Source: Turicibacter sp. TJ11 (lineage in GTDB: Bacteria; Bacillota_I; Bacilli_A; MOL361; Turicibacteraceae). From it: DNA of 64,000 nt. Both the position numbers and the translations under genes were made by a program. This document shows, piece by piece, positions 7,920-15,314 of this stretch. A model generated the notes under the pieces. That model was given only the letters and a program-made list of their open reading frames with translations. It was not told the origin of the DNA and did no database searches. Within the stretch, counting starts at the first letter, position 1. Each line of letters starts with the position of its first letter. The DNA is taken from positions 769,861-833,860 of the forward strand of contig NZ_CP069349.1 in NCBI RefSeq assembly GCF_021497505.1, in the 5' to 3' direction.

Positions 7920-9536
7920 TTAAGCCACTTTCCCTGGATGAAGTTGTTGTCCGCAACGATGGCTTTGAATTTTTTTATGTAATTTTTGTACATTATATCC
8001 AAAACATAGAAGCAATAGTTCGACTGTGACCTGAATTTTTCCACGGGTTAAAAATTTTCTGAAGCCGTAATCTTGTTTTAACACGCCAAAAGCACCTTCG
8101 ACTTGAATCGAACGATTCTTTCTTAACAGAATCCCTTCTTCACTTTGGATATTTTTAAGTGACTCTGTTCTTAGCGAAAGCATTTTTTTAGACACTTCCA
8201 ATCGTTTTGAGTTTCCTTCTTTCGCTTTTGTACATTTTAAACGCAAAGGACAATCTTGGCAGGTTTCACATTCATAAATCGTGACTTCTTTTCGATAACC
8301 GGTCTGACTTTCTCGAATTTTAACTTCGATCGGTTTTAACGTTCTGCCATTTGCGCACGTATAGGTATCGTTGAGTTCATCGTACGTCATGTTTTCTCGT
8401 TTCCCCAGTTGAGCTTTATATTTTCTTGTTTTTGAGGTTTCATAGTTGAGGGGCTTAATGAAACCTTTTTGATGGTTTTCCTTCAAATAAGCATAATTTT
8501 CTTCACTTTCATATCCAGCATCCGCAATGATTTGTTTAAACGTTCTGGAAAGCCGACCTTTCAGGGAATCTAAAAATGGAATGAGTGTGGGGACATCGTT
8601 AGCTGACTGAAAAACGCCCACACCTACGATATACTCGGCCTCAACTCCAATCTGGACATTATACCCAGGTTTGAGTTGCCCATTTTTCATGTGATCTTCT
8701 TTCATTCGCATGAAGGTGGCATCCGGATCTGTTTTTGAACAACTTGAGCGGGTTGAACCGATCATTTTTTGATAGTCCAAGTAAATGATTTGTTTCTCTA
8801 TGAATGCTTCAAGTGTTTCAATCTGACGTTGAAGCTCTGTTTTTCGCTTCCCTTTCCCATAAACAAATTCAAGAGATTGCTCGATGACTTTTTCTTTTAA
8901 ATTCAATAAACAAGCCTCTAACACAGGTAATGGATTCTTAACATCAAATGAATAGGAAGTGAGATAGCTGTCATTCACTTGTTGAAGGAGTTTTTCTATT
9001 TTGACCTGGAGCTTCGCTTCATTTTTAGTCACTGATTTTAACCAAATAAACGAATAGCGATTGGCATTGGCTTCAATTTTTGTTCCATCAATAAATAGGT
9101 TTTTAAAATGAATTTCATCTAAGGTGTGAAGACGCTCAATGAATTGATCAAATAAATCTTCCATGACACCATCGCTTAAATGATGTTTTCTAAATCGATT
9201 AATCGTATGATGGCTAGGCGCTGGATATCCATTTAATAACCAGATAAAATGAATATCCCGTTGACAAAGTCGCTGAATTTCTCGTGAAGAAAAAGAGCGA
9301 TTCATATACGCGTAAATTAAAATCTTAAACATGATCACCGGTGGTACGACAGAATTTCTCCCTTTATCAGAGTAAGTGCTTAATAATTTTTTATCATCTA
9401 ATCCCTCCAATAATTGATTAAGCAAACGTACAGGATCATGAGGTGGAATATAAACTTGAATATCCATCGTTAAAGAGAGTTGATATCCAGCTGAATAAGT
9501 TGTATAATCTTGATGTATATTTTCTTTAGTCAGCAT
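7920..9536 (-). CDS. IS1182-family transposase
   Basis: A protein of about 538 residues with the N-terminal domain typical of this family (VPPVIMFKILIYAYMNRSFS, then SREIQRLCQRDIHFIWLLNG) and a DDE transposase domain: DGTKIEANANRY, DAGYESEEN and, near the C-terminus, a glutamate in VEGAFGVLKQDYGFRKF. A cysteine cluster (CETCQDCPLRLKC) precedes the last segment, as in other IS1182 members. The ATG at 9536 is used; an upstream TTG at 9551 is in frame, and neither has a strong ribosome binding site. It appears intact, so the element may be active. Confidence 0.93.
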   Translation of the reverse strand: MLTKENIHQDYTTYSAGYQLSLTMDIQVYIPPHDPVRLLNQLLEGLDDKKLLSTYSDKGRNSVVPPVIMFKILIYAYMNRSFSSREIQRLCQRDIHFIWLLNGYPAPSHHTINRFRKHHLSDGVMEDLFDQFIERLHTLDEIHFKNLFIDGTKIEANANRYSFIWLKSVTKNEAKLQVKIEKLLQQVNDSYLTSYSFDVKNPLPVLEACLLNLKEKVIEQSLEFVYGKGKRKTELQRQIETLEAFIEKQIIYLDYQKMIGSTRSSCSKTDPDATFMRMKEDHMKNGQLKPGYNVQIGVEAEYIVGVGVFQSANDVPTLIPFLDSLKGRLSRTFKQIIADAGYESEENYAYLKENHQKGFIKPLNYETSKTRKYKAQLGKRENMTYDELNDTYTCANGRTLKPIEVKIRESQTGYRKEVTIYECETCQDCPLRLKCTKAKEGNSKRLEVSKKMLSLRTESLKNIQSEEGILLRKNRSIQVEGAFGVLKQDYGFRKFLTRGKIQVTVELLLLCFGYNVQKLHKKIQSHRCGQQLHPGKVA

Positions 9537-9550
9537 AAATAAAGTATACA

Positions 9551-9583
9551 AAAAAGCAGTCCCGAATGGGACTGCCTTTTTTT
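9551..9583. terminator. Bidirectional hairpin upstream of the IS1182 transposase
   Basis: A perfect 8-bp stem GCAGTCCC/GGGACTGC with a GAAT loop is flanked by A and T runs on both sides. It lies just upstream of the transposase start. Such hairpins commonly shield a transposase from outside transcription; that role is inferred. Confidence 0.75.
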
Positions 9584-9638
9584 GTATCTTTTAGATTTTT
9601 AATTCAAGGGCCATCTATTTTGAGACAGCCCCTTTTTG

Positions 9639-10538
9639 TTAACTAACGACACGATTTCTTCCTCTATGTTTCGCCTCATATAACTTTTCATCTGCATCTT
9701 GCAGTATCTCTTTTAGTGTCAAATTACCTGCATAACACATTGAAAGGCCGATACTACATGTTACTTGTTGAATCTTATCACCGATTTTAAATGCATAGCG
9801 TTCTACGGATTGTCGAATGCGTTCCGCCACTTCATTCGCATGATTAAAGTCAACATGTTTTAAAATAACGACAAACTCTTCTCCACCATATCGACTAATC
9901 CAATCTACATCTTGACGAAGTACAGACTTAATGACCTCTACAAATTGTTTTAAGATTTCATCCCCCATTAAATGACCATGAACATCATTAATTTGTTTAA
10001 AGTGATCAATATCTAAGAGCAGTACGGCTAAATCCGTTTCATAAATGCTGCTATACATTAGTTCTTTTGTTAATTGTTTTTCAAAATAACGTCGATTATA
10101 AACTTTAGTTAATTCATCTACATTAACTAAATGATTTAATGTTGTCGTTGTCGTATCTAGTGGGATCGCTAAGTTAGAGGATAAATCAGAAAAGAAATCA
10201 TCTGTGGACATCTTTTTTAACAATTCAACAACATAAAATCGATCGTCATGTTCAATCGGTAACGCAAAGATCAAGTAAACTTCATCGTTATATCTTTCAA
10301 TTTTAAATGTTGATTTCTTATTTTTATAAGCAACAAAGGAAGCACAATTTCGACAAACTGAATTTCGTTGCCAAAAATCATAGCAGTTATTTCCATTTTT
10401 AAAAAATTCAAGTGTATTGATTTTTCCTTCTTCCCCAATAATTTCTTTTTTAATCGGATCAACAATCCGAATACTATCGTATAAATCAATAAAGATGCTT
10501 AATCGTTCTCGAACTTCTTGAATTAGTTCTTTCGCCAT
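9639..10538 (-). CDS. Diguanylate cyclase with N-terminal cysteine-containing sensor domain
   Basis: The C-terminal half is a GGDEF domain with GGEEF at residues 218-222, after DELTKVYNRRYF and LLLDIDHFKQINDVHGH, so it should make cyclic di-GMP from two GTP. The canonical inhibitory RxxD motif is not at the exact spacing (QDVD is found). The first 110 residues look like a PAS-like sensor with CYDFWQRNSVCRNC (cysteines 52, 62 and 65), which could hold a metal or respond to redox state. There is no membrane segment, so it is cytosolic. The stop codon straddles the end of the IS1182 element; without it the frame would run nine codons more. It follows the coiled-coil gene by 18 bases, implying one operon. 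Confidence 0.9.
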   Translation of the reverse strand: MAKELIQEVRERLSIFIDLYDSIRIVDPIKKEIIGEEGKINTLEFFKNGNNCYDFWQRNSVCRNCASFVAYKNKKSTFKIERYNDEVYLIFALPIEHDDRFYVVELLKKMSTDDFFSDLSSNLAIPLDTTTTTLNHLVNVDELTKVYNRRYFEKQLTKELMYSSIYETDLAVLLLDIDHFKQINDVHGHLMGDEILKQFVEVIKSVLRQDVDWISRYGGEEFVVILKHVDFNHANEVAERIRQSVERYAFKIGDKIQQVTCSIGLSMCYAGNLTLKEILQDADEKLYEAKHRGRNRVVS

Positions 10539-10556
10539 CAGGTTTCTTCCCTCTTT

Positions 10557-11426
10557 CTATTTCGCTTCTAATGCGTCTCCTTTTAATAGCTGATTATTTA
10601 ATCTCTGTTTTAATTGTTCGTTTTCTTCTACTAATAATGAATTCTTTGTGTTGTAATCATCTCTTAGCTTTTCAATCTTATCATTATAGTCTTGTTGAAG
10701 TGAAAGACGCAATTCTTGTAATTCAAGCTGTTGCGTTCGTTTTAACAACTCAACTTCTTGTTCTACCCCGTGCTCTTTTTGTTTCAGTTCTTCAGCAAAC
10801 TGATTCTTTTGCTTTTCCTTTTCATCTTCAATCCTGTGAAGCTGACTGTTTAAGCGCCTCATTTCATCTTCTTTATCATCCACTAATGCTTTTAGTTTTG
10901 TCAGTTGCTCTAATGCCTCGTTCGCCGCTTCAATTTTAACTTCAGCTGCTACAAAGTTCTTTTCTAGTTCACTATTTTTTTGACGTAACAAATCATTTAA
11001 TTCTTTTAAGTTACGTTGCTCCTCTTTTTGAACCCCAACTTCTTGTTTTAATCCTTTAACTTGATCCTTTAATTGTTGAATTTGTTGCTCTTTTTGTTCA
11101 AGTTGTAAAAGTTGCTCTTTTAATTTCTCGATTTCTTCTTGTTGCTTTTGAAGTTGTTGGTTTTCTTTATTTTTATATTCTAGCTCTTTTAATTGTACAC
11201 CTTCAACTAAGTGAATGTAAATATCTGCTATACGTTTCGTTAAATGTTGCAACTCCTCGATATCTTTTGTAAATTGATTTGATCCTGCACTTATTTGTCC
11301 TAACTCAAATTGCGTTAGCATCAGTTGCATCAAATCTTTATTATTAATTCCATTTTGTTGCGCTAATTCAATAAATCGATTCTTCAATTCTTCATCAATA
11401 CGCACACTAAATACTGCATCTGCCAT
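10557..11426 (-). CDS. Ribbon-helix-helix/long coiled-coil DNA-binding protein (KfrA-like architecture)
   Basis: The first 45 residues look like a ribbon-helix-helix DNA-binding domain: a short strand (AVFSVRID) followed by helices in EELKNRFIELAQQNGINNKD. From about residue 75 to the end there is an almost unbroken heptad-rich coiled coil dominated by E, K, Q and L. A DNA-binding head with a long coiled-coil tail recalls plasmid KfrA proteins, which autoregulate and help partition, although KfrA has a different head fold. Five TGTATACA-like palindromes lie in its own promoter region and are the obvious candidate binding sites. The GGDEF gene follows 18 bases downstream. I do not know a named family for it; repression and DNA bundling are inferences. 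Confidence 0.7.
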   Translation of the reverse strand: MADAVFSVRIDEELKNRFIELAQQNGINNKDLMQLMLTQFELGQISAGSNQFTKDIEELQHLTKRIADIYIHLVEGVQLKELEYKNKENQQLQKQQEEIEKLKEQLLQLEQKEQQIQQLKDQVKGLKQEVGVQKEEQRNLKELNDLLRQKNSELEKNFVAAEVKIEAANEALEQLTKLKALVDDKEDEMRRLNSQLHRIEDEKEKQKNQFAEELKQKEHGVEQEVELLKRTQQLELQELRLSLQQDYNDKIEKLRDDYNTKNSLLVEENEQLKQRLNNQLLKGDALEAK

Positions 11427-11455
11427 TTTCTCACCTTTTTACTACATTTTTATCT

Positions 11456-11484
11456 ATTATATCACATTTTTATCCTTTTTACAC
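11456..11484 (-). promoter_or_regulatory. Promoter of the coiled-coil/GGDEF operon
   Basis: On the minus strand an extended -10 element TGATATAAT is preceded after 17 bases by a weak -35 (GTGTAA). Transcription would start about 20 bases before the AAAGGTGAG ribosome binding site. The operator array starts seven bases upstream of the -35. Confidence 0.6.
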
Positions 11485-11490
11485 CCTCCT

Positions 11491-11578
11491 TGTATACATC
11501 AATTAATTGTATACTTTTGTATACAACATAAAATAAGCTAATTTACAGGTAGTTTACGTAAGTATACGGATGTATACA
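11491..11578. promoter_or_regulatory. Array of five TGTATACA-type palindromes
   Basis: Copies start at 11491 (TGTATACA), 11508 (TGTATACT), 11518 (TGTATACA), 11561 (AGTATACG) and 11571 (TGTATACA). Two neighbouring pairs are spaced exactly 10 bases, one helical turn, so proteins bound to them would lie on the same DNA face. A further palindrome TTACGTAA overlaps at 11554. The array lies directly upstream of the promoter of the ribbon-helix-helix protein. Confidence 0.7.
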
Positions 11579-11595
11579 TCATAGTTGGTGATTGA

Positions 11596-11631
11596 TTATA
11601 TTCAATATAACTTTCATTATATTGAATATAA
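11596..11631. repeat. Perfect 15-bp inverted repeat
   Basis: TTATATTCAATATAA and its exact reverse complement TTATATTGAATATAA are separated by six bases. Each arm is itself nearly palindromic. No T run follows, so a terminator is unlikely; a protein-binding site is more plausible. The region 11632-11771 beyond it is purine-rich on the plus strand and holds nothing else I recognise. Confidence 0.65.
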
Positions 11632-11771
11632 GTGGGATGATTAAAAATGACATAAAAATAAGGGGAAAATACGTAAAAAACAGGGGGAGAAAAAAGTGAA
11701 GAGACGAGTTAAAATATGGAAATGAGTTTTTGAGTCTAAAAAAATTGAAATAAGAGAGAAAAACATAATAA

Positions 11772-11797
11772 AAACCACCTTTAAGAAGAGGTGGTTT
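11772..11797 (-). terminator. Terminator overlapping the 3' end of the 199-residue protein gene
   Basis: AAACCACCT and AGGTGGTTT form a 9-bp stem followed by T-rich sequence on the minus strand. The stop codon TAA lies in the loop. Confidence 0.8.
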
Positions 11798-12380
11798 CAT
11801 GAAGACAAGAGTTATTTAAATCTAATAAAGATAAGTCATGATAATGAGCCATTAAAATTGAAACATTTAGCCCTGGATCATCAAACGTTCCCCACTCTTC
11901 ACAAAACAAGTCTTTGGTCTCATGAAGAAGTGCTTGATGTCTAGAATATTCATCAAAAATAATCAAAATAGCTTCTTTAGCTTTCTTTGACTCAACAAGT
12001 GATTTTAACTCGGATAAATGATCATTAATTTTTGATGAATTAAGACGTGGTAAATGATACTCACAAATGTCACGCCGATGTTTAGAGGGTTCAAATAAAA
12101 TCCGAACGACTAATTGAACACTAGAGGTTGGCTTAAACATTTCTTTATAATTCATCCCTTGTAAAATAAAGAATAACTCATTATCATTAGATTCCTTTCG
12201 CCCCTTTTCTAAGGGATAGTCTTGATAGACATCTAACAGATAGCCTTGTTCTTCAATGAGTTGGTAACAAATTTTTTGAAAGGTCCAGGCCACATCACGA
12301 TGAACCATAAATTGATAAGTAAGATAGTTTTGCTTGATTTTACTTAAAGCTTCCTTTAGTAATTCTTCCCCGACTTTCAT
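11781..12380 (-). CDS. Hypothetical protein, 199 residues
   Basis: I do not recognise the family. The protein is soluble in appearance, mostly helical and strand mixed, without signal peptide or membrane segment. A basic/aromatic N-terminus (MKVGEELLKEALSKIKQNYL) is followed by a region with charged turns and a C-terminal acidic part. GGGAAGAG lies before the ATG. It has its own terminator and stands between the coiled-coil operon and the TspO-like gene, all on the minus strand. Codon use resembles the neighbours, so I treat it as a real gene of unknown role. Confidence 0.7.
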   Translation of the reverse strand: MKVGEELLKEALSKIKQNYLTYQFMVHRDVAWTFQKICYQLIEEQGYLLDVYQDYPLEKGRKESNDNELFFILQGMNYKEMFKPTSSVQLVVRILFEPSKHRRDICEYHLPRLNSSKINDHLSELKSLVESKKAKEAILIIFDEYSRHQALLHETKDLFCEEWGTFDDPGLNVSILMAHYHDLSLLDLNNSCLHETTSS

Positions 12381-12453
12381 GATTCTCTTCCCTTTCGATG
12401 CATGCAGTTTACTACACTGTATTCAAGGAAGCCAAATCTTATTAGTAAAACAT

Positions 12454-13170
12454 TTAGAACTGAGCTAACATTCGTTTGACTTGATCCATCATCCAGCCTA
12501 TTAATAAAATCGCGAAGCAACAAGTCAGAAAAATAGTGATGTGATCTAAGTTTTTAATAGCAATCCCGATATACGCCCAAATAAAAACAAGCGGATAAAC
12601 TAAGTCAAGCTGACTCTCTGTAAAAACAACCGCGAAAAAACCACCCATCATTAAAACAAAAATAGCCCAAAAAGTTTCAGTCAATCCAAATAACTCGCTA
12701 AAACCATTAGCTTTTAATAAAATAGAAATTTCAACAATCGTCGCAATCGATAACCATCCTAAATAAACAGAAATAGGAAGTCGAAAAAAAGGAACTCGCT
12801 CTCCTTTAGCATGTTGAGATGACAAGTAGACAAAGCTAGCCGTCATGAGTGCTCCAACAATAAATAGACCTGCTATCGGCTGACCAACGATTAACGATAA
12901 CGCCGAACAAATAAAACTGATGGGTAAAAATCGACTGACTCTTTGATAAGCATCATCTGCTTTTGTTTGACGAAAACCAAACCAAATGATCCAAATTCCC
13001 CAAAGTCCATAAATCAAAAGCCAAATTAAAAACGTATATGGAGCGGGTGTAATGAGTGGCTGAGCTGAAGGAATCGTGAAGGCTTTTGCTCCGTTCGTTG
13101 TAAATGATAAAACGATTAAAAACAAATAAGAAATGACATTGATGATGGTGTACCTAATTTTTTGTTTCAT
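12454..13170 (-). CDS. TspO/MBR-related tryptophan-rich membrane protein
   Basis: A 238-residue integral membrane protein with about seven hydrophobic segments. The segment PAPYTFLIWLLIYGLWGIW near residue 42 resembles the proline-then-tryptophan pattern of TspO/MBR-like tryptophan-rich sensory proteins, and the C-terminal half holds further aromatic helices. TspO proteins bind porphyrins or sterols in other organisms; the longer relatives of this kind in Firmicutes have no proven substrate. Assignment rests on pattern only. A 20-bp palindrome lies in its upstream region and could be an operator. Confidence 0.6.
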   Translation of the reverse strand: MKQKIRYTIINVISYLFLIVLSFTTNGAKAFTIPSAQPLITPAPYTFLIWLLIYGLWGIWIIWFGFRQTKADDAYQRVSRFLPISFICSALSLIVGQPIAGLFIVGALMTASFVYLSSQHAKGERVPFFRLPISVYLGWLSIATIVEISILLKANGFSELFGLTETFWAIFVLMMGGFFAVVFTESQLDLVYPLVFIWAYIGIAIKNLDHITIFLTCCFAILLIGWMMDQVKRMLAQF

Positions 13171-13269
13171 TTTTTCCTCCCTATATGCAAGACATCTAAT
13201 TCATTGTATGTGTCATGAACAAGATTACGAACTCATTTTTGCACCTCATCAAAACATGACATTCATTGA

Positions 13270-13289
13270 TATACTTAAGCTTAAGTATA
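13270..13289. repeat. Perfect 20-bp palindrome upstream of the TspO-like gene
   Basis: TATACTTAAGCTTAAGTATA reads identically on both strands. It lies between the integrase terminator and the TspO-like gene, about 100 bases before the latter's start. It may be a dimer-binding operator; the protein is unknown. Confidence 0.6.
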
Positions 13290-13294
13290 AAAAA

Positions 13295-13353
13295 ACTCTT
13301 AAAAAGTAAAGCATAACGTCCATGCTAGACGTTATGCTTTACTTTTTAAGAGT
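13295..13353 (-). terminator. 26-bp perfect inverted repeat, terminator of the tyrosine recombinase gene
   Basis: Two perfectly complementary 26-base arms (13295-13320 and 13328-13353) flank a 7-base loop. On the minus strand a T run follows, so it can terminate transcription from the recombinase gene, whose stop codon lies nine bases before. The stem is unusually long and perfect for a terminator and could also be a protein-binding or recombination site. Confidence 0.7.
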
Positions 13354-13361
13354 CATAAAAT

Positions 13362-14369
13362 TTAATTAGCGGATGCGTCATTCATTAAATCAAACTGAAT
13401 AAGATCTCCGGCATTATCTTTTAACTTTTCAATTGAGTGAATATAGCGATTGGTTGTTGCAATATTTTGATGCGCTGCAAAGTCACGAACTTTTTCAATA
13501 CTCGCCCCATTTGTAATTGCAAGTGTAATCGCCGTGTGACGAGTGGAATGAACTTTAAGATGCTTCGTAATACCCGCTCGCTTACAGACCGCTTTCATCA
13601 TGTAATTTAATGAACTTGGATCGAGCTTTTCATTATTACGCTTGTTACGAGAGTGGCCGATAAATAAATAAGCCTCTTTATGCTCTTCAAAGTTACGACT
13701 CGTTCGCTTCACGTACTCTTCAATCAGTAATTTGACACCGGGTTGAATTTTAACCATGTCTTTTTTTCGTCCTTTTCGAGTAACATGAATCACGTCATAA
13801 TCTCCGTATTTTGTCACATCTTGAAGACGAATATTAATTAACTCAGATTTACGAAGCGCTGTGGTTAACGCTAAGTACATAATCGTTTTGTTACGCAACT
13901 CCACAAGTTTTGTTGTATCAAACACTTTTAACAGTTGTATACATTCTTCAGCTGTCAGAAATTCGGTTTCTTTTGAGTTGACCTTTGGCTTTTCCTCTTT
14001 CAAATTACCAAATGGATTAAAATGTAATAACGCCGTTCCCGTTCGATTATCTTGATACTTTAGTAACCATTTATATAACGAGCTTAAAGATGACACTTTG
14101 CGATTAATCGTCGCTGAAGCACACCCTTTCCCCTTTAAATCTAATAAATAATGCTCGACATCAAACATATTCACCGCAATAATTTGCTCGAGTCTAATGT
14201 CTTCAATTTGTTCGACTTGAAAAAAATCTAAAATATCTCGTTCATATGAAATAGCTGTATATTGACTACTACTAGCTTTTAAATTTAAAAAATGACGAAT
14301 AAAATGAACTTTTTTAGCTTCGCCAAGTACTCGATTTTGTGTTAATACGATCTCCATTAGTTTCACCAT
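13362..14369 (-). CDS. Tyrosine recombinase (XerC/D-like integrase)
   Basis: A 335-residue site-specific recombinase. The N-terminal SAM-like core-binding domain covers about residues 15-120; the catalytic domain shows the first arginine in TALRKSEL, a lysine in RKGRKK, the HxxR motif as HSTRHT, the second histidine in AAHQNIATTNRY and the nucleophilic tyrosine in NRYIHS. All catalytic residues are present. The ATG at 14369 is used, but a second at 14357 is possible since neither has a strong ribosome binding site. No phage or conjugation genes are adjacent, so it may be a domesticated recombinase or the residue of a lost element. Confidence 0.9.
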   Translation of the reverse strand: MVKLMEIVLTQNRVLGEAKKVHFIRHFLNLKASSSQYTAISYERDILDFFQVEQIEDIRLEQIIAVNMFDVEHYLLDLKGKGCASATINRKVSSLSSLYKWLLKYQDNRTGTALLHFNPFGNLKEEKPKVNSKETEFLTAEECIQLLKVFDTTKLVELRNKTIMYLALTTALRKSELINIRLQDVTKYGDYDVIHVTRKGRKKDMVKIQPGVKLLIEEYVKRTSRNFEEHKEAYLFIGHSRNKRNNEKLDPSSLNYMMKAVCKRAGITKHLKVHSTRHTAITLAITNGASIEKVRDFAAHQNIATTNRYIHSIEKLKDNAGDLIQFDLMNDASAN

Positions 14370-14434
14370 CTTTATTATTGTATCCTTATCATAACATAAA
14401 ACGATAGAGACCGTCAGTGAAAATTTAATTGAAA

Positions 14435-14464
14435 TGAAAAAGAACCCGCTTAAACAGGTTCTTT
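14435..14464 (-). terminator. Terminator of the HdeD-like gene
   Basis: AAAGAACC/GGTTCTTT stem immediately after the stop codon, with a T run on the minus strand. Confidence 0.75.
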
Positions 14465-14467
14465 AAC

Positions 14468-14980
14468 TTAAAACGTATCTTTTAGTTTAACACCGATATA
14501 AATTTCACTAATCGCTGTTAAGATCAAAGCTGCACCGATAAAGTAAGGAGCAGTCACTAAAACCGAAAGAGGTTGAACAATGACAAGGATTCCAAAAACG
14601 ACTAGAATCGCATTATAAACCGTATAAGCATTCCATCCAAAATGGCCGTTTCTAAACGACATGAACATTAAATAAGCGCCACGAGCGAGTACCCATACCC
14701 CATAAACAACAATGAGTAAATCAATGGTTGGAATCGGATAAAGCCATAAGACTAATCCAAATAAGATATTAATGATCCCATTAAAGATAAAAAAGGCACG
14801 TCCCTCGCGATGTCGGCATCGAAGGATCGTCGAAACACCGACGATGATAAATAAGATAGCAATTAAAACACTCAAGCTAATAATGGTTTGAAGCGGGAAG
14901 ATGAAAAATAAAAGACCAATAATTCCAAATAATAAACCTTCAACTATAAACATTTTTTCTAAAAATGATGTCATGTTCAT
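14468..14980 (-). CDS. HdeD-like (DUF308) membrane protein
   Basis: A 170-residue protein with six predicted membrane helices arranged as three repeated pairs; GIIGLLFFIFP, NIFGLV-like INILFGLVLWLYP and GILVIVQP show the repeated glycine-hydrophobic-proline pattern of the HdeD/DUF308 family. In enterobacteria HdeD is linked to acid resistance, but Firmicutes members have no established function. An AAAGGAG-like site precedes the ATG. It is a single-gene unit divergent from the pullulanase gene. Confidence 0.8.
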   Translation of the reverse strand: MNMTSFLEKMFIVEGLLFGIIGLLFFIFPLQTIISLSVLIAILFIIVGVSTILRCRHREGRAFFIFNGIINILFGLVLWLYPIPTIDLLIVVYGVWVLARGAYLMFMSFRNGHFGWNAYTVYNAILVVFGILVIVQPLSVLVTAPYFIGAALILTAISEIYIGVKLKDTF

Positions 14981-15314
14981 GACTCCTTTCTATCCGTTGA
15001 TTAAATCATCCTGATAAAAAAGCTTAATTTAAATTCTAATCACTGATCTCATAAAAGATTAAAGTGACTAACTTAATCATTCAACTGCTTAGGCTAGATG
15101 AAAAGATATTCTTCATTTTTATGAGATAGTTTTATTATGTGATAATTCATCGTTCTTATTTATCTCACGATTTAAAATGCAGTCGTCTCATCGTCAACAT
15201 CGACTAGAACATTCAAAACTGAAAAGCGTTACACAACAATACTTCAAGAAAACTATTTCAAAAATATATGGGGTTAGATATAATGAACTCAATATGACTG
15301 AGGGGGAAATTTTT
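14981..15314. other. Divergent intergenic region between HdeD-like gene and pullulanase
   Basis: AT-rich region that must hold both promoters. A plus-strand extended -10 (TGTGATAAT near 15136-15145) has only a weak -35. TGAAAAGCGTTACA near 15221 resembles a catabolite-responsive element but its CG core is shifted by one base, so I do not call it. Confidence 0.35.

Larger units (their letters stand above)
7736..9640. mobile_element. IS1182-family insertion sequence (about 1.9 kb)
   Basis: The ends are inverted repeats, AACAAAAAGGGGCTGT on the left and its complement on the right, differing by one base a little further in. AACT occurs directly outside each end (7732-7735 and 9641-9644), consistent with a 4-bp target duplication. 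One long transposase gene fills most of the element. The element lies between the speA leader and the GGDEF gene, and the last two bases of its right end form part of the GGDEF stop codon. Confidence 0.85.

Noticed and set aside
10571-10939. Open plus-strand frame opposite the coiled-coil gene
   Set aside because: Leucine- and valine-rich shadow of the repetitive coiled-coil codons on the other strand; no ribosome binding site.
15221-15234. Catabolite-responsive-element-like sequence upstream of pulA
   Set aside because: The CG core is displaced by one base from the cre consensus and it lies near the gene start; not enough to call.
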